Source of the DNA: Anadara kagoshimensis
Lineage: Eukaryota; Mollusca; Bivalvia; Arcoida; Arcidae
Direction: 5' to 3'
NCBI GenBank assembly: GCA_021292105.1
Contig: CM037865.1
Coordinates: 67,875,130 to 67,939,129, forward strand
DNA length: 64,000 bases
This document shows, piece by piece, positions 11,701-25,308 of the stretch; position 1 is the stretch's first letter; every line of letters begins with the position of its first letter. The notes under the pieces were generated by a model, which saw only the letters and a list, made by a program, of their open reading frames with translations, was not told where the DNA came from and ran no database searches. Made by a program: the position numbers and the translations under genes.

Positions 11701-14700
11701 GCCAAGTTGTAAAACTTCTAATATAGAGGGCATTCTGGGCCAAGTTGTAAAGCTTTTAATATAAAAGGCATTCTGGGCCAAGTTGTAAAACTTAATCTAA
11801 TATAGAGGGTATTCAGAGCTGAATGGTCTAAAATGTACATTCTTACTGATCACAGCACCTCTCACTTCCAACATAAAAATACCACTTGGGAAGGAAGTAA
11901 ATTGTGAGGAATTTAGTCCAATCACTTTTTAATGATTGTTGGTTTCCTCTGGTTAAACCAATGTCCTTCACCATTCTGATAACTTGGGCAAAAATCCTTT
12001 GGTAATTATTTGCATGTTTCTTGTCAACTTAACATTTTTCAAAATGATGATATTATGGCAGTACTTGTATATTACTGGCAATATCTATTACAATGTGGAG
12101 GAGGAGCAGTGTTTCACACCCTCCACCAGTGAGTCAAAATTCCCTCATTTATATATCTCATGGCTGTTAGATCTGGAATAGTTGAGAAAACCAGAGTACC
12201 CAGAGAAATTCACAAATCTTCTGTAAGTAAACCGTCTTTCTTACTTTAAGATATGCCATAGTTACAGGAATGCAAACATTGATGGTGTGAGACTGACAGA
12301 CACCTTAGAATTGCAAGCCAGGACAGTACAATAACCTTTTGATACTTGCCCTTTCAGACTCAGCAACAAATTTTTAACTTGTCTGGACACAAAAGTAACT
12401 TAACCAACTGTCTAACAGTTAATTAATGTTTATTTAACATTTTTATTAAAAGACATTAATAACTGTTTTATAAATGAAAGTGTATTTATCTATGAACCAC
12501 AAATTTTGATTTTGAAATAATGCACTCATAAATCCCAATGAGCAAGTATCAAAGCTATACTGACTGGTACCGGGCAATCAGACAAACCTTAATGTACTGC
12601 CCTGTGAATGCAGGTATTTAGAATAAGCTTACCTGGTCAATGACATATATCCCATAATCCAACTGCTGTCGCTGAAGAAATGGATGAATATTATTTACAA
12701 ATAACTTAAGGTGCATATCTCTGTCCCTGAATGGTATAATGATAGCCACACGATGCCGAGCGGTACAGTTCTTGGGTTTGTGTCGACCGCCAGGCAGCAG
12801 ATTTCTGTGGTTTGACACAATCTGAGACCAACTCAAGATTTCTGTTCTTACTTTAACATCACCTTCTGAAATAAATACAAATTATAAATTATACTAAAAA
12901 AAAACACATTATGTACAGTAATAAGCAAAACTAGCGATAATTGTAACAGAATTCCAATTGACGTACTGCAGGCCATGCTTATTATGTTCCGACACCGGTC
13001 ACTATCACAGTACCAAAACACCCCCACAGCAACTAATGACATACTAGTGTCAGTGACATCATTTAATAGCACAATTCAGGCCGAGTTTTCATTCTTTTTG
13101 CATGTAAATCAAGCATGCCGGCCCTTTGTCTCAACATAATAAGCATGGCCAGTGATTCGTCAATTCTATGTCCCCTTAATGAAAATAAAAGTTTGGGTCC
13201 AAAAAAGAACTAAATGGACCCTGGTCACAAAAAAAGAATTATTATAGCAATTTCAAAGCAAAACATATTTTCATATTTACCAATAAGACAAACCTTGGCC
13301 AAACAACTAGTCCAATATGAAAATACCTGAAAAAGGTGCGATTTTATTTATTGACATTTTAAATAAACCTCAAACATGAATTATGTGAAGCATTATAATT
13401 TGTATATTTGTCTGACATTCGCTTTATTTTTCCTGACGGAGAGATGTAGTCATCTGAAATTGATGCCAAAGAAATACTTACAATTATACAAGTGCAAAAA
13501 GTGACTAAAATGTGTAGCTTAAAACATTTTGTTTTTAACTTTTATTCATTTTATATTTTTTTTTTGTACAAAGGCAAATCCTGCACATAAAATAAACATA
13601 CTTTTTACCAGTAACCAGAAAATAGTTCTGATTTTCAATACTGATAATGGATTTTTTAAAGTCAAATGTGGTCACCTATAATTTTTTTCACTGCATTGAC
13701 TTCAGAGTATTTGCACACACTTATATTGACTGAATTTATATTTTTCCATATTGGCCAAGTTTATCTCACAAAGGCCTAGGTTTGTGAATTTATTGACGAG
13801 ACAGATTCAATGACTTGATCATAATTGTCATTTGATAATATAGCTTACAAGATAAGGAAATACATTTGAATTCCTTTTTAAGTCTGTGTAGCCCATATAA
13901 ATATAAATTCACCCCTCTGTGAGCCTACTCCTTAATTTCTGGAAAAGCATGTAAATTTTACTTTACAGACATGATTTGGTGAAAAATCTATACACCTTGT
14001 AGTTGAATTGACAGGTGTCATAATAAAGGACAGGTAACAGATGATTTACATGCATTACACATTACCTGAAAAACAGCTTACATGCATGTGTAACATATAC
14101 ATGTATGTATTACCTGAAACAGTTTCTATTTATATGATGATGACTATTGCAAAAATAAAATACATGTACATATCTAAAATGTAACAGTCAAGTACATGTA
14201 CATTTGTCATCCTTCATAGATATTTCTCGCATAGTGATGAGTTCACTTGCGGGGGTACATAGAACTATGTTCAGAAATCTGCCTTGGTTCATTAATAGAG
14301 TGCACTTGTATAATGTATCCGTCCGCACAATAAACTTGTGCGATCAGCTACGTCAAAAACCACATAAGTGTGGTTTTGTATTTATCACATACCCTTCCAA
14401 ATTAAATGAAAAGCTTTCTTCAATGAATTCACAATCAACTATTTTATAATGATTTTTGATCTACTATAAATCTGAAACCCTTATCAGAAAAACCTGATAC
14501 CTGACTGGAAAAACTGCTAAAGAAGTAATTAAAATTAACAGATAACTCTTCGTTTAAACATCATTGGTTAACATTTTACTAATACCATCGTAAACACTGC
14601 CATGGGAAAAAAATTAAAAAACAAACATTGATTTTACAAAATAATTTAACATCGACTGCGATTCTCCCAACTCGAAAAATTCTCCCAACTTAACATGACA

Positions 14701-15864
14701 TCACATATGTTCACAATGAATGATGTCATATTATTGTTGTCGGAAAAGGGAATTCCCCTAAAAGTAGATCCGGCTACTATGTTGATACGGAATATTGTAT
14801 TGCACATGTGCAATACGGACTTTTGTATCACATGGCAAGAAAATGTAATGTATCGCTGTAGTAAGATTCAATGGGTATGTGATAAATGCATGTGACAGTC
14901 ACAGCTGTATAAAGAAAGTAACTCGTACATTGCCGACGTATAGTTATGGTAAACAAACATGGCGACGAAATGGAAGTTAAAAAGATCAAACAAGTTCCAC
15001 TTTGAAGGGTGACAAAAATGTTATACAGGGTTTTGGCAGATTACACGCCCCAATGTAACCCATCTTTGATGGGTATAAGGGTTTCAGGTTTATAGGTTTC
15101 AGGCCCGTTCCAATTTGGTATCTGAGAAGAATTAGCAATATACTCATGGTCTTCATTATAAACAAAATATAAACTTAAATACCGATAATCAACAAGATAG
15201 AGACAAATACCTAAAGAAAACATGACTGTGTCTATGCAATATTTTATATGATGATTGTGCCATAAAAATAACACTGACACTGTAGCTGATGCAAATTTAT
15301 GGATATGGAGTGATAATGGCTCCCTTGTACCTCATACAGGCAAGGTTATGAAAATGTAAAATTTAAAAATTAAATCTTTATTATACTTACTTAAGGTTGG
15401 AGGTACCAGTTTACATAATGGTAAGCTTCCTTCATTAACTGCACCTAAATCATAGTCCCTTAGCGGGAAATCTTCAATTCTGAGTTGTCTGTTACGATTA
15501 TGTATCTTACAATATCCAAACGGAAAAAAACAATGTTGTGGAAAAAAGATACTTAACAAAACAAGTTGAACAACCAACAAAAATAAAAAAGCAAATAGAA
15601 AAGTCTGTATTTTTAATTTTCCACGAACAAATTCCAAAAATGTTAGGTCTGTCGATGAAGTTGACACCATAATAAAGACCTATAAAGACTGTTGGTCCCC
15701 TGGGTTTATCACAGGTTCTCCACTGTGAGTATTGCTAGCTCCTCTAAAAAGATATTTGATGTATAATTTCCACAGATTTATTTCTGAAGTTTTCATTTAT
15801 CAGTGTTTCCTCCTTCGCTTCCCTATATAGTATCAAATGGGGTGTGTCTAAATTCAAGAAAAAT
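5663..15864 (-). CDS. Beta-1,4-galactosyltransferase-family (GT7) gene, 5' part, four coding exons
   Basis: Golgi type II glycosyltransferase that adds a beta-1,4-linked hexose or hexosamine from a UDP-sugar to GlcNAc. Joining 15670-15391, 12865-12633, 7592-7405 and 5785-5663 at GT-AG junctions keeps the frame (phases 1, 0, 2) and yields 274 codons plus two bases. Order: tail 1-20, signal anchor about 21-43, short stem, then the catalytic domain. With a constant offset of 49, bovine beta4GalT1 landmarks fall on identical residues: Cys134 and Cys176 on Cys86 and Cys127, Cys247 and Cys266 on Cys198 and Cys217, Asp252/Asp254 (DVD) on 203/205, Trp314 on 265, Glu317/Asp318 on 268/269. Tyr289 falls on Ile240, as in invertebrate beta4GalNAc transferases. 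The exons with the remaining metal ligands and the C-terminus are not present and should lie beyond the left edge. Which paralogue it is cannot be settled. Confidence 0.9.
6720..6962 (-). repeat. tRNA-derived SINE, family A
   Basis: On the minus strand it begins 'ttagtggccaagtggtct', an A-box-like head, with 'aaagcactgg' after it. The body contains 'ctctgggtactcta'-like blocks. Related copies lie at 8320-8560 (plus) and 12070-12330 (minus), all inside introns of the glycosyltransferase gene. Confidence 0.65.
7405..7592 (-). CDS. B4GALT-family coding exon 3 (DVD motif)
   Basis: The acceptor 'ttttcag' lies before 7592 and the donor 'ag|gtatag' after 7405. Encodes residues 172-233 plus two bases: APGAPFNRA, then [18 protein letters not shown], then [14 protein letters not shown]. 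Asp203 and Asp205 form the DVD motif that binds the Mn-UDP-sugar. Cys198 and Cys217 match the second conserved disulfide. FNRA and PRHMSVA are family signatures. Confidence 0.93.
7820..7901 (+). repeat. 30-bp tandem repeat, about 2.7 copies
   Basis: The block 'aaatacacaaatgtacatat' starts at 7821, 7851 and 7881, an exact 30-bp period, with identical spacers. It lies in an intron. Confidence 0.9.
8320..8560 (+). repeat. tRNA-derived SINE, family A, plus strand
   Basis: Head 'ggagttggtcaagtggtc' (A-box-like) and tail 'atataagtaaaagaatcttg', similar to the tail of the other SINE family. Diverged; no intact B box. Confidence 0.55.
9031..9110. repeat. Imperfect palindrome, ~33-bp arms
   Basis: The arms 'taattaaattataaagaaag' + 'cttgttaattttt' and their inverted counterpart ending 'ctttataatttaatta' flank a loop of about 13 bp. 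It may be a tiny MITE remnant. It lies in an intron. Confidence 0.8.
9880..10060 (+). repeat. Dispersed repeat, copy 2
   Basis: Shares 'tgatcaaaatccatccacag', 'agatatggagcagac', 'gacggacatgcagac' and 'agggtgattcc' with 4365-4560 in the same order. Confidence 0.6.
10130..10445 (+). repeat. tRNA-derived SINE, family B, near full length
   Basis: B box 'ctggtttgatccccgg', then 'gagtctgacccaagac', 'gtgggtagtgact', 'cacgctaaagaaccctgctg', 'gcctatagctggcaaagtct' and the tail 'atattcttgactaggatg'. This is the most complete copy of the family that recurs at 26985, 38925, 41380, 48296, 58275, 61430 and 62740. Confidence 0.8.
11184..11806 (+). repeat. 38-bp minisatellite, ~16 copies
   Basis: Unit 'ctaatatagagggcattctg' followed by 'ggccaagttgtaaaactt'. 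Copies are almost identical apart from t/a and 'aac'/'agc' changes; variation rises at the right edge. Because 38 is not a multiple of three, the minus-strand open frame cycles through three peptides ([24 protein letters not shown]). It lies in the intron between exons 2 and 3. Confidence 0.97.
12070..12330 (-). repeat. tRNA-derived SINE, family A, diverged copy
   Basis: Shares 'ggaggagcagtgttt', 'gagtacccagagaaa' and 'attgcaagccagg'-type blocks with the minus-strand copy at 6720-6962. Confidence 0.5.
12633..12865 (-). CDS. B4GALT-family coding exon 2 ([10 protein letters not shown])
   Basis: The acceptor 'tatttcag' lies before 12865 and the donor 'ccag|gtaagc' after 12633. It completes split codon 94 and runs to Gln171: GGRHKPKNC, then [19 protein letters not shown], then [18 protein letters not shown]. 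This is the N-terminal nucleotide-binding core of GT7 enzymes. Cys127 matches the first conserved disulfide. It ends in phase 0. Confidence 0.94.
13080..14940. other. Intron 1 of the glycosyltransferase gene (part)
   Basis: AT-rich with no supported ORF or RNA gene and no strong repeat. Confidence 0.5.
15391..15670 (-). CDS. B4GALT-family coding exon 1 (start, signal anchor, stem)
   Basis: ATG at 15670-15668; the donor 'ccttaa|gtaagt' follows 15391. Encodes residues 1-93 plus one base. Residues 1-20 form a short tail with Arg16, Lys18 and Lys20. Residues 21-43 are a continuous hydrophobic segment ([20 protein letters not shown]). A Cys-containing stem follows, and Cys86 in LPLCKLVPP matches the first half of a conserved disulfide. 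This is the usual type II Golgi layout. This ATG is chosen because it directly precedes the anchor. Confidence 0.88.
15671..15864 (-). other. Probable 5' UTR of the glycosyltransferase exon 1
   Basis: A good acceptor (pyrimidine tract then 'tttttcag') lies just upstream of 15864 on the minus strand, so the first coding exon probably has a 194-base leader and is preceded by a non-coding exon. Inference from one splice signal. Confidence 0.4.
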
Positions 15865-18328
15865 CTGAAAAATAAAAATGTTTATACTTAAATTATAATA
15901 ATATAACATATTAACAACAAAAAATAATTTACAATTATCAGAGGTTTAAAAAAAAGTTTGATGTGCCAGAATCTGCACAGCTAAAATGTAAAATCAAATA
16001 GCTTGTCATCTCCAGTTTGATTGGAGATATTCATCTGTCAATCTTCAATACATCCAAAGTGCATTCTATATGAAACAGTGTAGAGACCTATGAAGTAACA
16101 CTAATTCTATCATGCAAGTATGAACCTTTAGACCTCAAGAAATGTATGTCATTCAAGTACAAAACAACTACATGTCATCAATCTCCTAATGTTTGTGTCC
16201 AGAGCATAGGGGCCATGCAGATTCATTTTAGAATTTATAGAATACTTATGTCATATAAAAAACATTTTATAAAGAATCTTAAGAGGTTGTCTAGTCACTG
16301 AGATATAAGAATTTATTGCCAGAATCCCTGCTGGACATTTAAGCCTTAGAGTAACAAGTTTATTTGCTGGTATATTTTGCTCAAGAAGTCTGTTAAATAT
16401 TAAGTTTCATCTCTTTAGAAATGCAACATTATTCCAGGTTACAAGACATATTTTATTAATTGTCACAGGATAAAACAGTATCCTGACAAAAAAAATTATC
16501 TAAGTACTGTCTCCTAACAATGTGTGTATAATAGCAAATGATATCTCTTAATGTACTCTTTTTTAACTTTGGGGACTTATATGAGTTGGGTAAATTGTTT
16601 GTGATAGGAAGTTTGGTAAGGCCCGAATGCTCAGTTTGAAGTACCAGCAGTATAGAAGTACTTCTATCACGTACCTTTACTGAGCTATGAAAGTGAAAGC
16701 CCCGCTGCACCAAGAAAGGATAAGCTTTACAAAGGTATAAACATGTAGGAGATTTGTTGAAAAGGCATGATCTTGTTTGTTTGAAGAAATTTAATAACAG
16801 TTATTAATATTGAGTTCAATTAAAATTCTTATGAATTTTATGATGGCAGTAAATTATGATCTGCCATGAAAAATTTAATAACCTTTAAAAACCATTCTGA
16901 TAAAACTGTGAATTATAAGTACACAAGTACCTACAATAAACTCTATCAAATACCTGATAATTATAGAAAGTGCATGTAACCTTGTTTATTAGAATTGGTA
17001 GTAAATTCACTATAGGTAAACAACCTTGACCTGTCCACTTGACCTTTGATTTAAATATTTATTATTGACGAGTAAATTTAAGAATAGGGATCACACATGT
17101 ATACTTCATCTATATGATGTGAACACTAATCACGGGCAATGTGTATATTATATGTATTAACTGTGAATCCTAAAACTTACCCCATGTATTAAGTGGATCC
17201 TCCTATATGAACATTCCTAATGAAAGGTCAGGCAGATAGGTCAATGTTGTTTATCTGTTTACTTTCTGAGATAAAACCCGCTACAAAATTATTTTCAATT
17301 TCTGGGTTTCATTATCAACCATTAATATCATGCAGTGAAACCTTGTTATATTGTCCTACTTTTATATTAATAATATTACCTAATTTACTGTGGGAATTAA
17401 GTATTTTTAGCTTTTTTCTCCATTTTCTAATTCCTCTAGACAGGCATGCAACAATTCATAAACTTTTCATGGCAGAACAAACTGTTTTATATGCAAACGG
17501 AATGCAAAAAGAATGTCCCTTTGAAACCTCTTTTAAGCATACCACTAACCTTGATTGCACCAGCAGTCTCAATTTGAAAAATATTTGGTATGCCAAATGT
17601 ATATTTTGTTGGAAAAATTGACAATATATTTATTAGGTAATTAATAAATGCCTCGGGCAATATATCACTTCCACAGGTCATCTTTGAAACCTCAATGTGA
17701 CAATAGATAACACCAATGATTTAACTGTTAATATTACATGTAAGATGTAACTATGCTGCCATGCTAAATCAGATATCACCATGGTAATGTGAAGTATCAT
17801 GTCTCTTTCCTCTATACTTTTCTCTTCTTGAATAACAATTATTTTACTGTAACATCCCATTATTATAAAACCAAATTTTATTCTTAAAAAGATTGTAAAA
17901 ATTAATCTCTAATTTTTTTTTAAAATTCTATTGGTTCTACAATGACCACTGCATCAAACTAACTGAAGTTGTCTATTTGGACCTTTAAACTGTTGTCTGT
18001 GTCACTGGATTTGAGACAATAAATTTTGCACTAGAAAAAATCCACTTCATTTAAATGAAGTTTGGTATTTCTTCTAGAGCCTAGTTATAATGGAAACTTG
18101 GAAACTTGCTATGAACATGTACATCCTTGATTTACAAAGAGAAAAATGACATTGCCATGGGCATTTTATATCTTGCAAATGAAAACTCCTTTTGCACATA
18201 TAACAGTGTATAAAGCAGTAAGTCGCCAAAGTTCTGTAACAACTTCAAGAATTTCAAAACTGGCAGGCAACATTATACTTTCTACAGAGATATTTTATGG
18301 TTATCAAGGATGCACATTTAAAGTATCA
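15865..18328. other. Upstream or intron DNA, nothing recognised
   Basis: AT-rich. ORFs here (for example 17220-17621) lack recognisable domains and show no splice context. An upstream promoter or non-coding exon may lie here but could not be placed. Confidence 0.4.
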
Positions 18329-18586
18329 GGCCCCGGTTTCACAATCATTTCTTAACTTAAGATTTTCCTTAACTTAAATCTGGCAAATTAAAAACCTTTA
18401 TAATTTAGTTACTTGTAAGATATTAGGAAATTTAAGGCGTCATGTTAAAGATTATATCAAGCTTATGACATCTGCTTTTAGTTTTGACAAAATTAATAAC
18501 TTGTAGTTCCAAAAAGAGCTTTCAAAAATTTGCTGAATTTAAGTTAAGGAAAATCTTAGTTAAGGAATGATTGTGAAACCGGGGCC
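18329..18586. mobile_element. MITE family M1, copy 1 (258 bp)
   Basis: Termini 'ggccccggtttcacaatcat' and its inverted match 'atgattgtgaaaccggggcc', followed inward by 'taaggaaaatctta'-type arms, for total arms of about 45 bp. Related copies lie at 57902-58154 and 57059-57247. No coding capacity. Confidence 0.85.
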
Positions 18587-18710
18587 AGCAAGTAATTTTC
18601 AGTCATAAGTTAACAATTCCAAAGTTCAATACAGTTTATATGATTTTCATTGATGTTTTCTCACACCTGGCTGTCACAAATAACAACATGACACAGTAGC
18701 ACAGTAGACA

Positions 18711-18878
18711 TACAGTAAAACCTGTCTATAAAGACCACCTTAGGGAACCAGTAAAAGTGGTCTTTATGGGCAGGTGGCATTTATATACAGGTTCAAACAA
18801 TATATGGATAAAGAACAATTGGGATACAATTTTACTGGCCTTTATAAGTAGGTGGCCTTTAAGGCAGGTTGTACTGTA
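18711..18878. mobile_element. MITE family M2, copy 1
   Basis: Begins 'tacagtaaaacctgtctata' and ends with the inverted match 'aaggcaggttgtactgta'. It has internal symmetric 'aaagaccacc' and 'ggtggccttta' blocks. It is part of a ~290-bp direct repeat. Confidence 0.8.
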
Positions 18879-18998
18879 TTGTTATTTAGGTCTACAGTGA
18901 CTGTGATTAGAATGGGTTTCAGGCCAGCAACATTTCGAGATGATTTTACCTATACATGTAAATCCATATAGTATATATGATTTCATTTAAAAATAATA

Positions 18999-19163
18999 TG
19001 CTGTCAAACCTGTCTATAAAGGCCACATAAGGGAACCAGTAAAAGTGGCTTTATGGGCAGGTGGCCTTTATATACAGATTCAAATAATATGAATAAAGAA
19101 CAATTGGGATACAATTCTACTGGCCTTTATAAACAGGTGACCTTTAAGGCAGGCTGGACTGTA
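18999..19163. mobile_element. MITE family M2, copy 2
   Basis: Same termini as 18711-18878. The spacer between copies ('ggtctacagtgactgtgatt' onward) is repeated as well, so copies 1 and 2 came from a segmental tandem duplication rather than two insertions. Confidence 0.8.
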
Positions 19164-19292
19164 TTGTTATCTAGGTCTACAGTGACTGTGATTAGAATGG
19201 GTCTCAGGCCAGCAGCATTTCATTTTGAGATAATTTTACTTACCGTATACATGCACATCCATATATATGTGTGATTTCATTTTAAAAAAATA

Positions 19293-19440
19293 TACTGTCA
19301 AACCTGTCTATAAAGGTCACCTAAGGGGACCAGACAATGTGGCCTTTAAGGGCAGGTTGCCTTTATATACAGGTTCAAATAATATGAATAAAGCAGATGG
19401 TCCTAATATAGAGGTGGCCTTTAAGACAGGTCGGACTGTA
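19293..19440. mobile_element. MITE family M2, copy 3 (internal deletion)
   Basis: Begins 'tactgtcaaacctgtctata' and ends 'acaggtcggactgta'. It is about 20 bp shorter than copies 1 and 2. Confidence 0.8.
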
Positions 19441-19487
19441 CTGGTACATGTACCATATTATAACCAGGTGGTGCCAATGGTATCTGG

Positions 19488-19640
19488 TCAACTCGTTCCA
19501 ATTCCAACTCGTTCCAACTGATTTTCGCCAACTCGTTCCAACTTTTTTACCAACTCGTTCCACTTTTTTATGCAGAGTTTTTACACCTGTGTTTTATTAC
19601 CAACTCGTTCCAACTTTTTTACCAACTCGTTCCAAATTTA
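19488..19640 (+). repeat. Subterminal caactcgttcc cluster, left
   Basis: About six copies of the 11-mer spaced by T-rich linkers, facing an inverted cluster at the other end. This arrangement is typical of transposase-binding subterminal repeats; that role is inferred. Confidence 0.85.
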
Positions 19641-20216
19641 AGAATTTTTAATGATTTTACAACTTTTAATATAATTAAATAATTAGTTTAATATAAGACA
19701 ATTTAAAAATCAAGGATCTCCTAATTTTTAATTAATCACAACGTTGCCCAGCTCTAAACACGTTGAGGTATCCTCTTCAAAAGCCATAATAGTCCAAAGT
19801 TCCAAAATATATATTGCAGAGTTTTTTGTTACATTTTTTCTTTATATTTTCTTCTTTTTCTTTTCTTTTGTATCTTTCTTCATTTCTTTTCTTATTGTGT
19901 TTATTATTTTATTCATTCTGATTGGTTTCTTGTTTTTGACTGTTATCGTGAGTGGTTTTCGTAGATTAGTTTGATCTTGTTTAAGAATACTTTGTGTTTT
20001 TAACCATTTTCATGTATTTTTCACGCACATTTGTCGGTAAAAAGAGGAAAAATAACCTTTTAGTAATTTTTCAATCGCACACTGCACTAATGTTTACAAA
20101 ACAAGTAAAGGGTTTATTTGCGAAACTAAAATTCTACTATCCGTTTAATCTGTTTATGGAGCCGATCTACCTAATAGTTCCGACAGTCTTGATAAACAAA
20201 GACATAGCAATTAATT

Positions 20217-21571
20217 GTGATCACAATACATAAGGTTAAACAAGGTTGTAAGTTATCACCAACACTTTTCTCTATATACATCAACGATTTAGTGGACGAT
20301 ATTAACAGCTTAAACATTGGTGTCCAGGTAAATGAAGATCAAGTAATATCCATATTATTGTACGCCGATGATATCGTGTTATTGGCACCCGATGAACATA
20401 GTCTACAACACATGATTGATGTTGTCAGGAACTGGTGTACCAGATGGCGTTTATCAGTGAATTTCGAAAAAACAAAAATCTTACATTTCAGAAATCCAAG
20501 TATTCCACGATCAGACAAGGACATATATTATGGTGACACAAAATTGGACTACGACACGAAATATAGATATTTGGGATTATGGTTATGTGATACTTTTAAC
20601 TGGAAGTTTACTATTCAAGAAATAAAGAAATCAGCCAGTAGAGCCCTCTCAGTTTTGTACAACAAATTTTTATTATGCGGAGGAATGGATTATACCGTTT
20701 ATGCGAAACTTTATGAATCTCTTGTGCAGCCTGTTCTGTTATATGGATCTAGTATTTGGGGCATTAATACTTTTAAGGAACTTGAAGTGATTCAAAACAG
20801 AGCTTGTAAATATTTCCTAGGGGCATCGAAGAACGCTTCGAATCTTGCAGTTAGAGGAGATATGGGATGGATATCGGTCGATACAAAACAAAAAATCGAA
20901 GCTGCACGCCTGTATGTTAAATTGCGTGTCTTACCACAAGACCGTCTAGTTTTTAAAATTTTTAGTGCTAGTAGGCATAAGAGTAGATCTTGGCATTCCA
21001 GAATATATAGTTTTTTAAATAATCTAAATGTGTGCAATCAAGAGTTTTATTCTTTAACTAATTTTAACCAGATATGTATTTTAAAAGAGAAATTATGTGT
21101 TTTAGATTGTGAAAAATGGGTTACTGATATGTTTAATGATAGAAATTGTGAAAATGGAAATAAGTTACGTACATTCCGACAATTTAAAAATTCCTTAAAT
21201 GTAAGTAATTATGTGAAATGTGTAAAATTTAGAGACCAACGGAAAATACTATCAAACATTAGATGCGGATCCTTACCACTCGAGATTGAAACCGGCAGAT
21301 ATGCCAAGCCAAAAATACCAGTCTGTGATAGAATTTGTAAATATTGTGATTTTAATATGGTTGAATCTGAGCAACATTTTTTAATTGAGTGTCCTTTTTA
21401 TGATGATATTAGATATGATATTTTTAACTATATGTATAACAAAAACAATAATTTTACAGCTTGGACAATTTAAGTAAATTTTTATTGATTATGAATGATG
21501 ATGATGTACAAATTATTTTAGCCAAAACTTTAAATTTAATGTTTAAACGACGGAAATCTGTTTTATGTTGA
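20217..21571 (+). pseudogene. 5'-truncated non-LTR retrotransposon reverse transcriptase
   Basis: The 418-codon frame starts inside the RT domain: KQGCKLSPTLFSIYINDL, then the catalytic YADDIVLLA, then the thumb region with a KYRYLGL motif. A C-terminal Cys/His motif (CKYC, then EQHFLIECPFY) is typical of LINE ORF2 proteins. The endonuclease and RT fingers are missing, and the first codon (GTG) is only where the frame opens. It stops at 21471-21473, but a -1 shift there continues as LSKFLLIMNDDDVQIILAK and ends at 21569-21571, so the copy also carries a frameshift. The LINE clade is uncertain. It is probably a dead LINE insertion nested in the flanking element rather than a working gene of it. 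Confidence 0.85.
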
Positions 21572-22100
21572 TTAATTTATTAGCATTCTTCTGTGATACT
21601 TGTGATTTTTATTGTATATAGCTATTTTGACAGTGTCTCGTATGCCTTTATAGGCAGGGTACCATACATTTTAATACATGTTTTTATATAATGTACATAA
21701 TATTTATTTTATGTGTAATATCTGTATGTTGGTATGTGACACTTTAATAAATTATTATACTACTACATAATATTATTTATTATTTATCTGTTATATGATT
21801 TATTCAGTGTTAATTTAATTGTTTTTCTTTATTATGCTATTCTTAGTACGTCCGGTTTAAAGCATGTTCATCACTTGACATAAAGGAAACTAGGGGAATA
21901 TTTATCTATTAAAATAAAATAAAATAAATAATTTAATTGTTTTTCTTTATTATGCTATTCTTAGTACGTCCTGTTTAAAGCATGTTCATCACTTGACATA
22001 AAGGAAACTATGGGGAATATTTATCTATTAAAATAAAATAAAAAAATCAAATAAAATCAAATAAATCAAATAAAATAAATAAAATAAAAAAAATAAAATA
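21572..22100 (+). repeat. LINE 3' region with a ~117-bp tandem duplication and AAAATA-type tail
   Basis: A segment starting 'aatttaattgtttttcttta' at 21812 is repeated almost exactly from about 21929, each copy ending in 'aaaataaaataaaa'. The A-rich tails suit a LINE 3' end. Confidence 0.75.
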
Positions 22101-22139
22101 AAATAAAAACGCCTGTAGATCTAATCAGTTTAATTGAGA

Positions 22140-22285
22140 AATTTAGTACGAGTTGGTAGTTGGAACGAGTTGGCAAAAAAGTTGGAACGAGTTGGTAATT
22201 CAGTTGGAACAAGTTGGTAGTAAAAAGTGGAACAAGTTGGCAAAAATCAGTTGGAACGAGTTGGAATTGGAACGAGTTGACTAGT
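22140..22285 (-). repeat. Subterminal caactcgttcc cluster, right (inverted)
   Basis: Inverted counterpart of 19488-19640, read as ggaacgagttg with two ggaacaagttg variants. Confidence 0.85.
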
Positions 22286-22299
22286 ATTCGGTGCCAATT

Positions 22300-25308
<3,009 letters not shown>

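Larger units (their letters stand above)
19479..22289. mobile_element. Composite inverted-repeat element with 9-bp target duplication and an RT fragment inside
   Basis: The direct repeat ggtgccaat lies at 19470-19478 and 22290-22298. The ends, 'ggtatctggtcaactcg' and inverted 'cgagttgactagtattc', continue inward as clusters of the 11-mer caactcgttcc: about six copies at 19488-19640 and the inverted form, some as ggaacaagttg, at about 22140-22285. A 9-bp duplication with subterminal repeats resembles Mutator-like elements, but no transposase is seen. The interior holds a pyrimidine-rich stretch (19835-19930), a 5'-truncated LINE ORF and its 3' tail. Confidence 0.75.

Noticed and set aside
14957..15000. 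'aacatggcgacg' start-like motif on plus
   Set aside because: Frame closes after about 17 codons and no donor follows convincingly.
17220..17621. 133-codon ORF on plus
   Set aside because: No domain, no repeated coding bias, and it overlaps minus ORFs.
19744..19974. Hydrophobic 76-codon ORF (membrane protein?)
   Set aside because: It arises from a pyrimidine-rich stretch; Phe/Ile/Leu runs follow from T-rich DNA.
19994..20233. ORF with KQVKGLFAKL resembling a LINE segment
   Set aside because: Only about ten residues look like an RTE-type LINE, and the rest does not follow; too weak to call.
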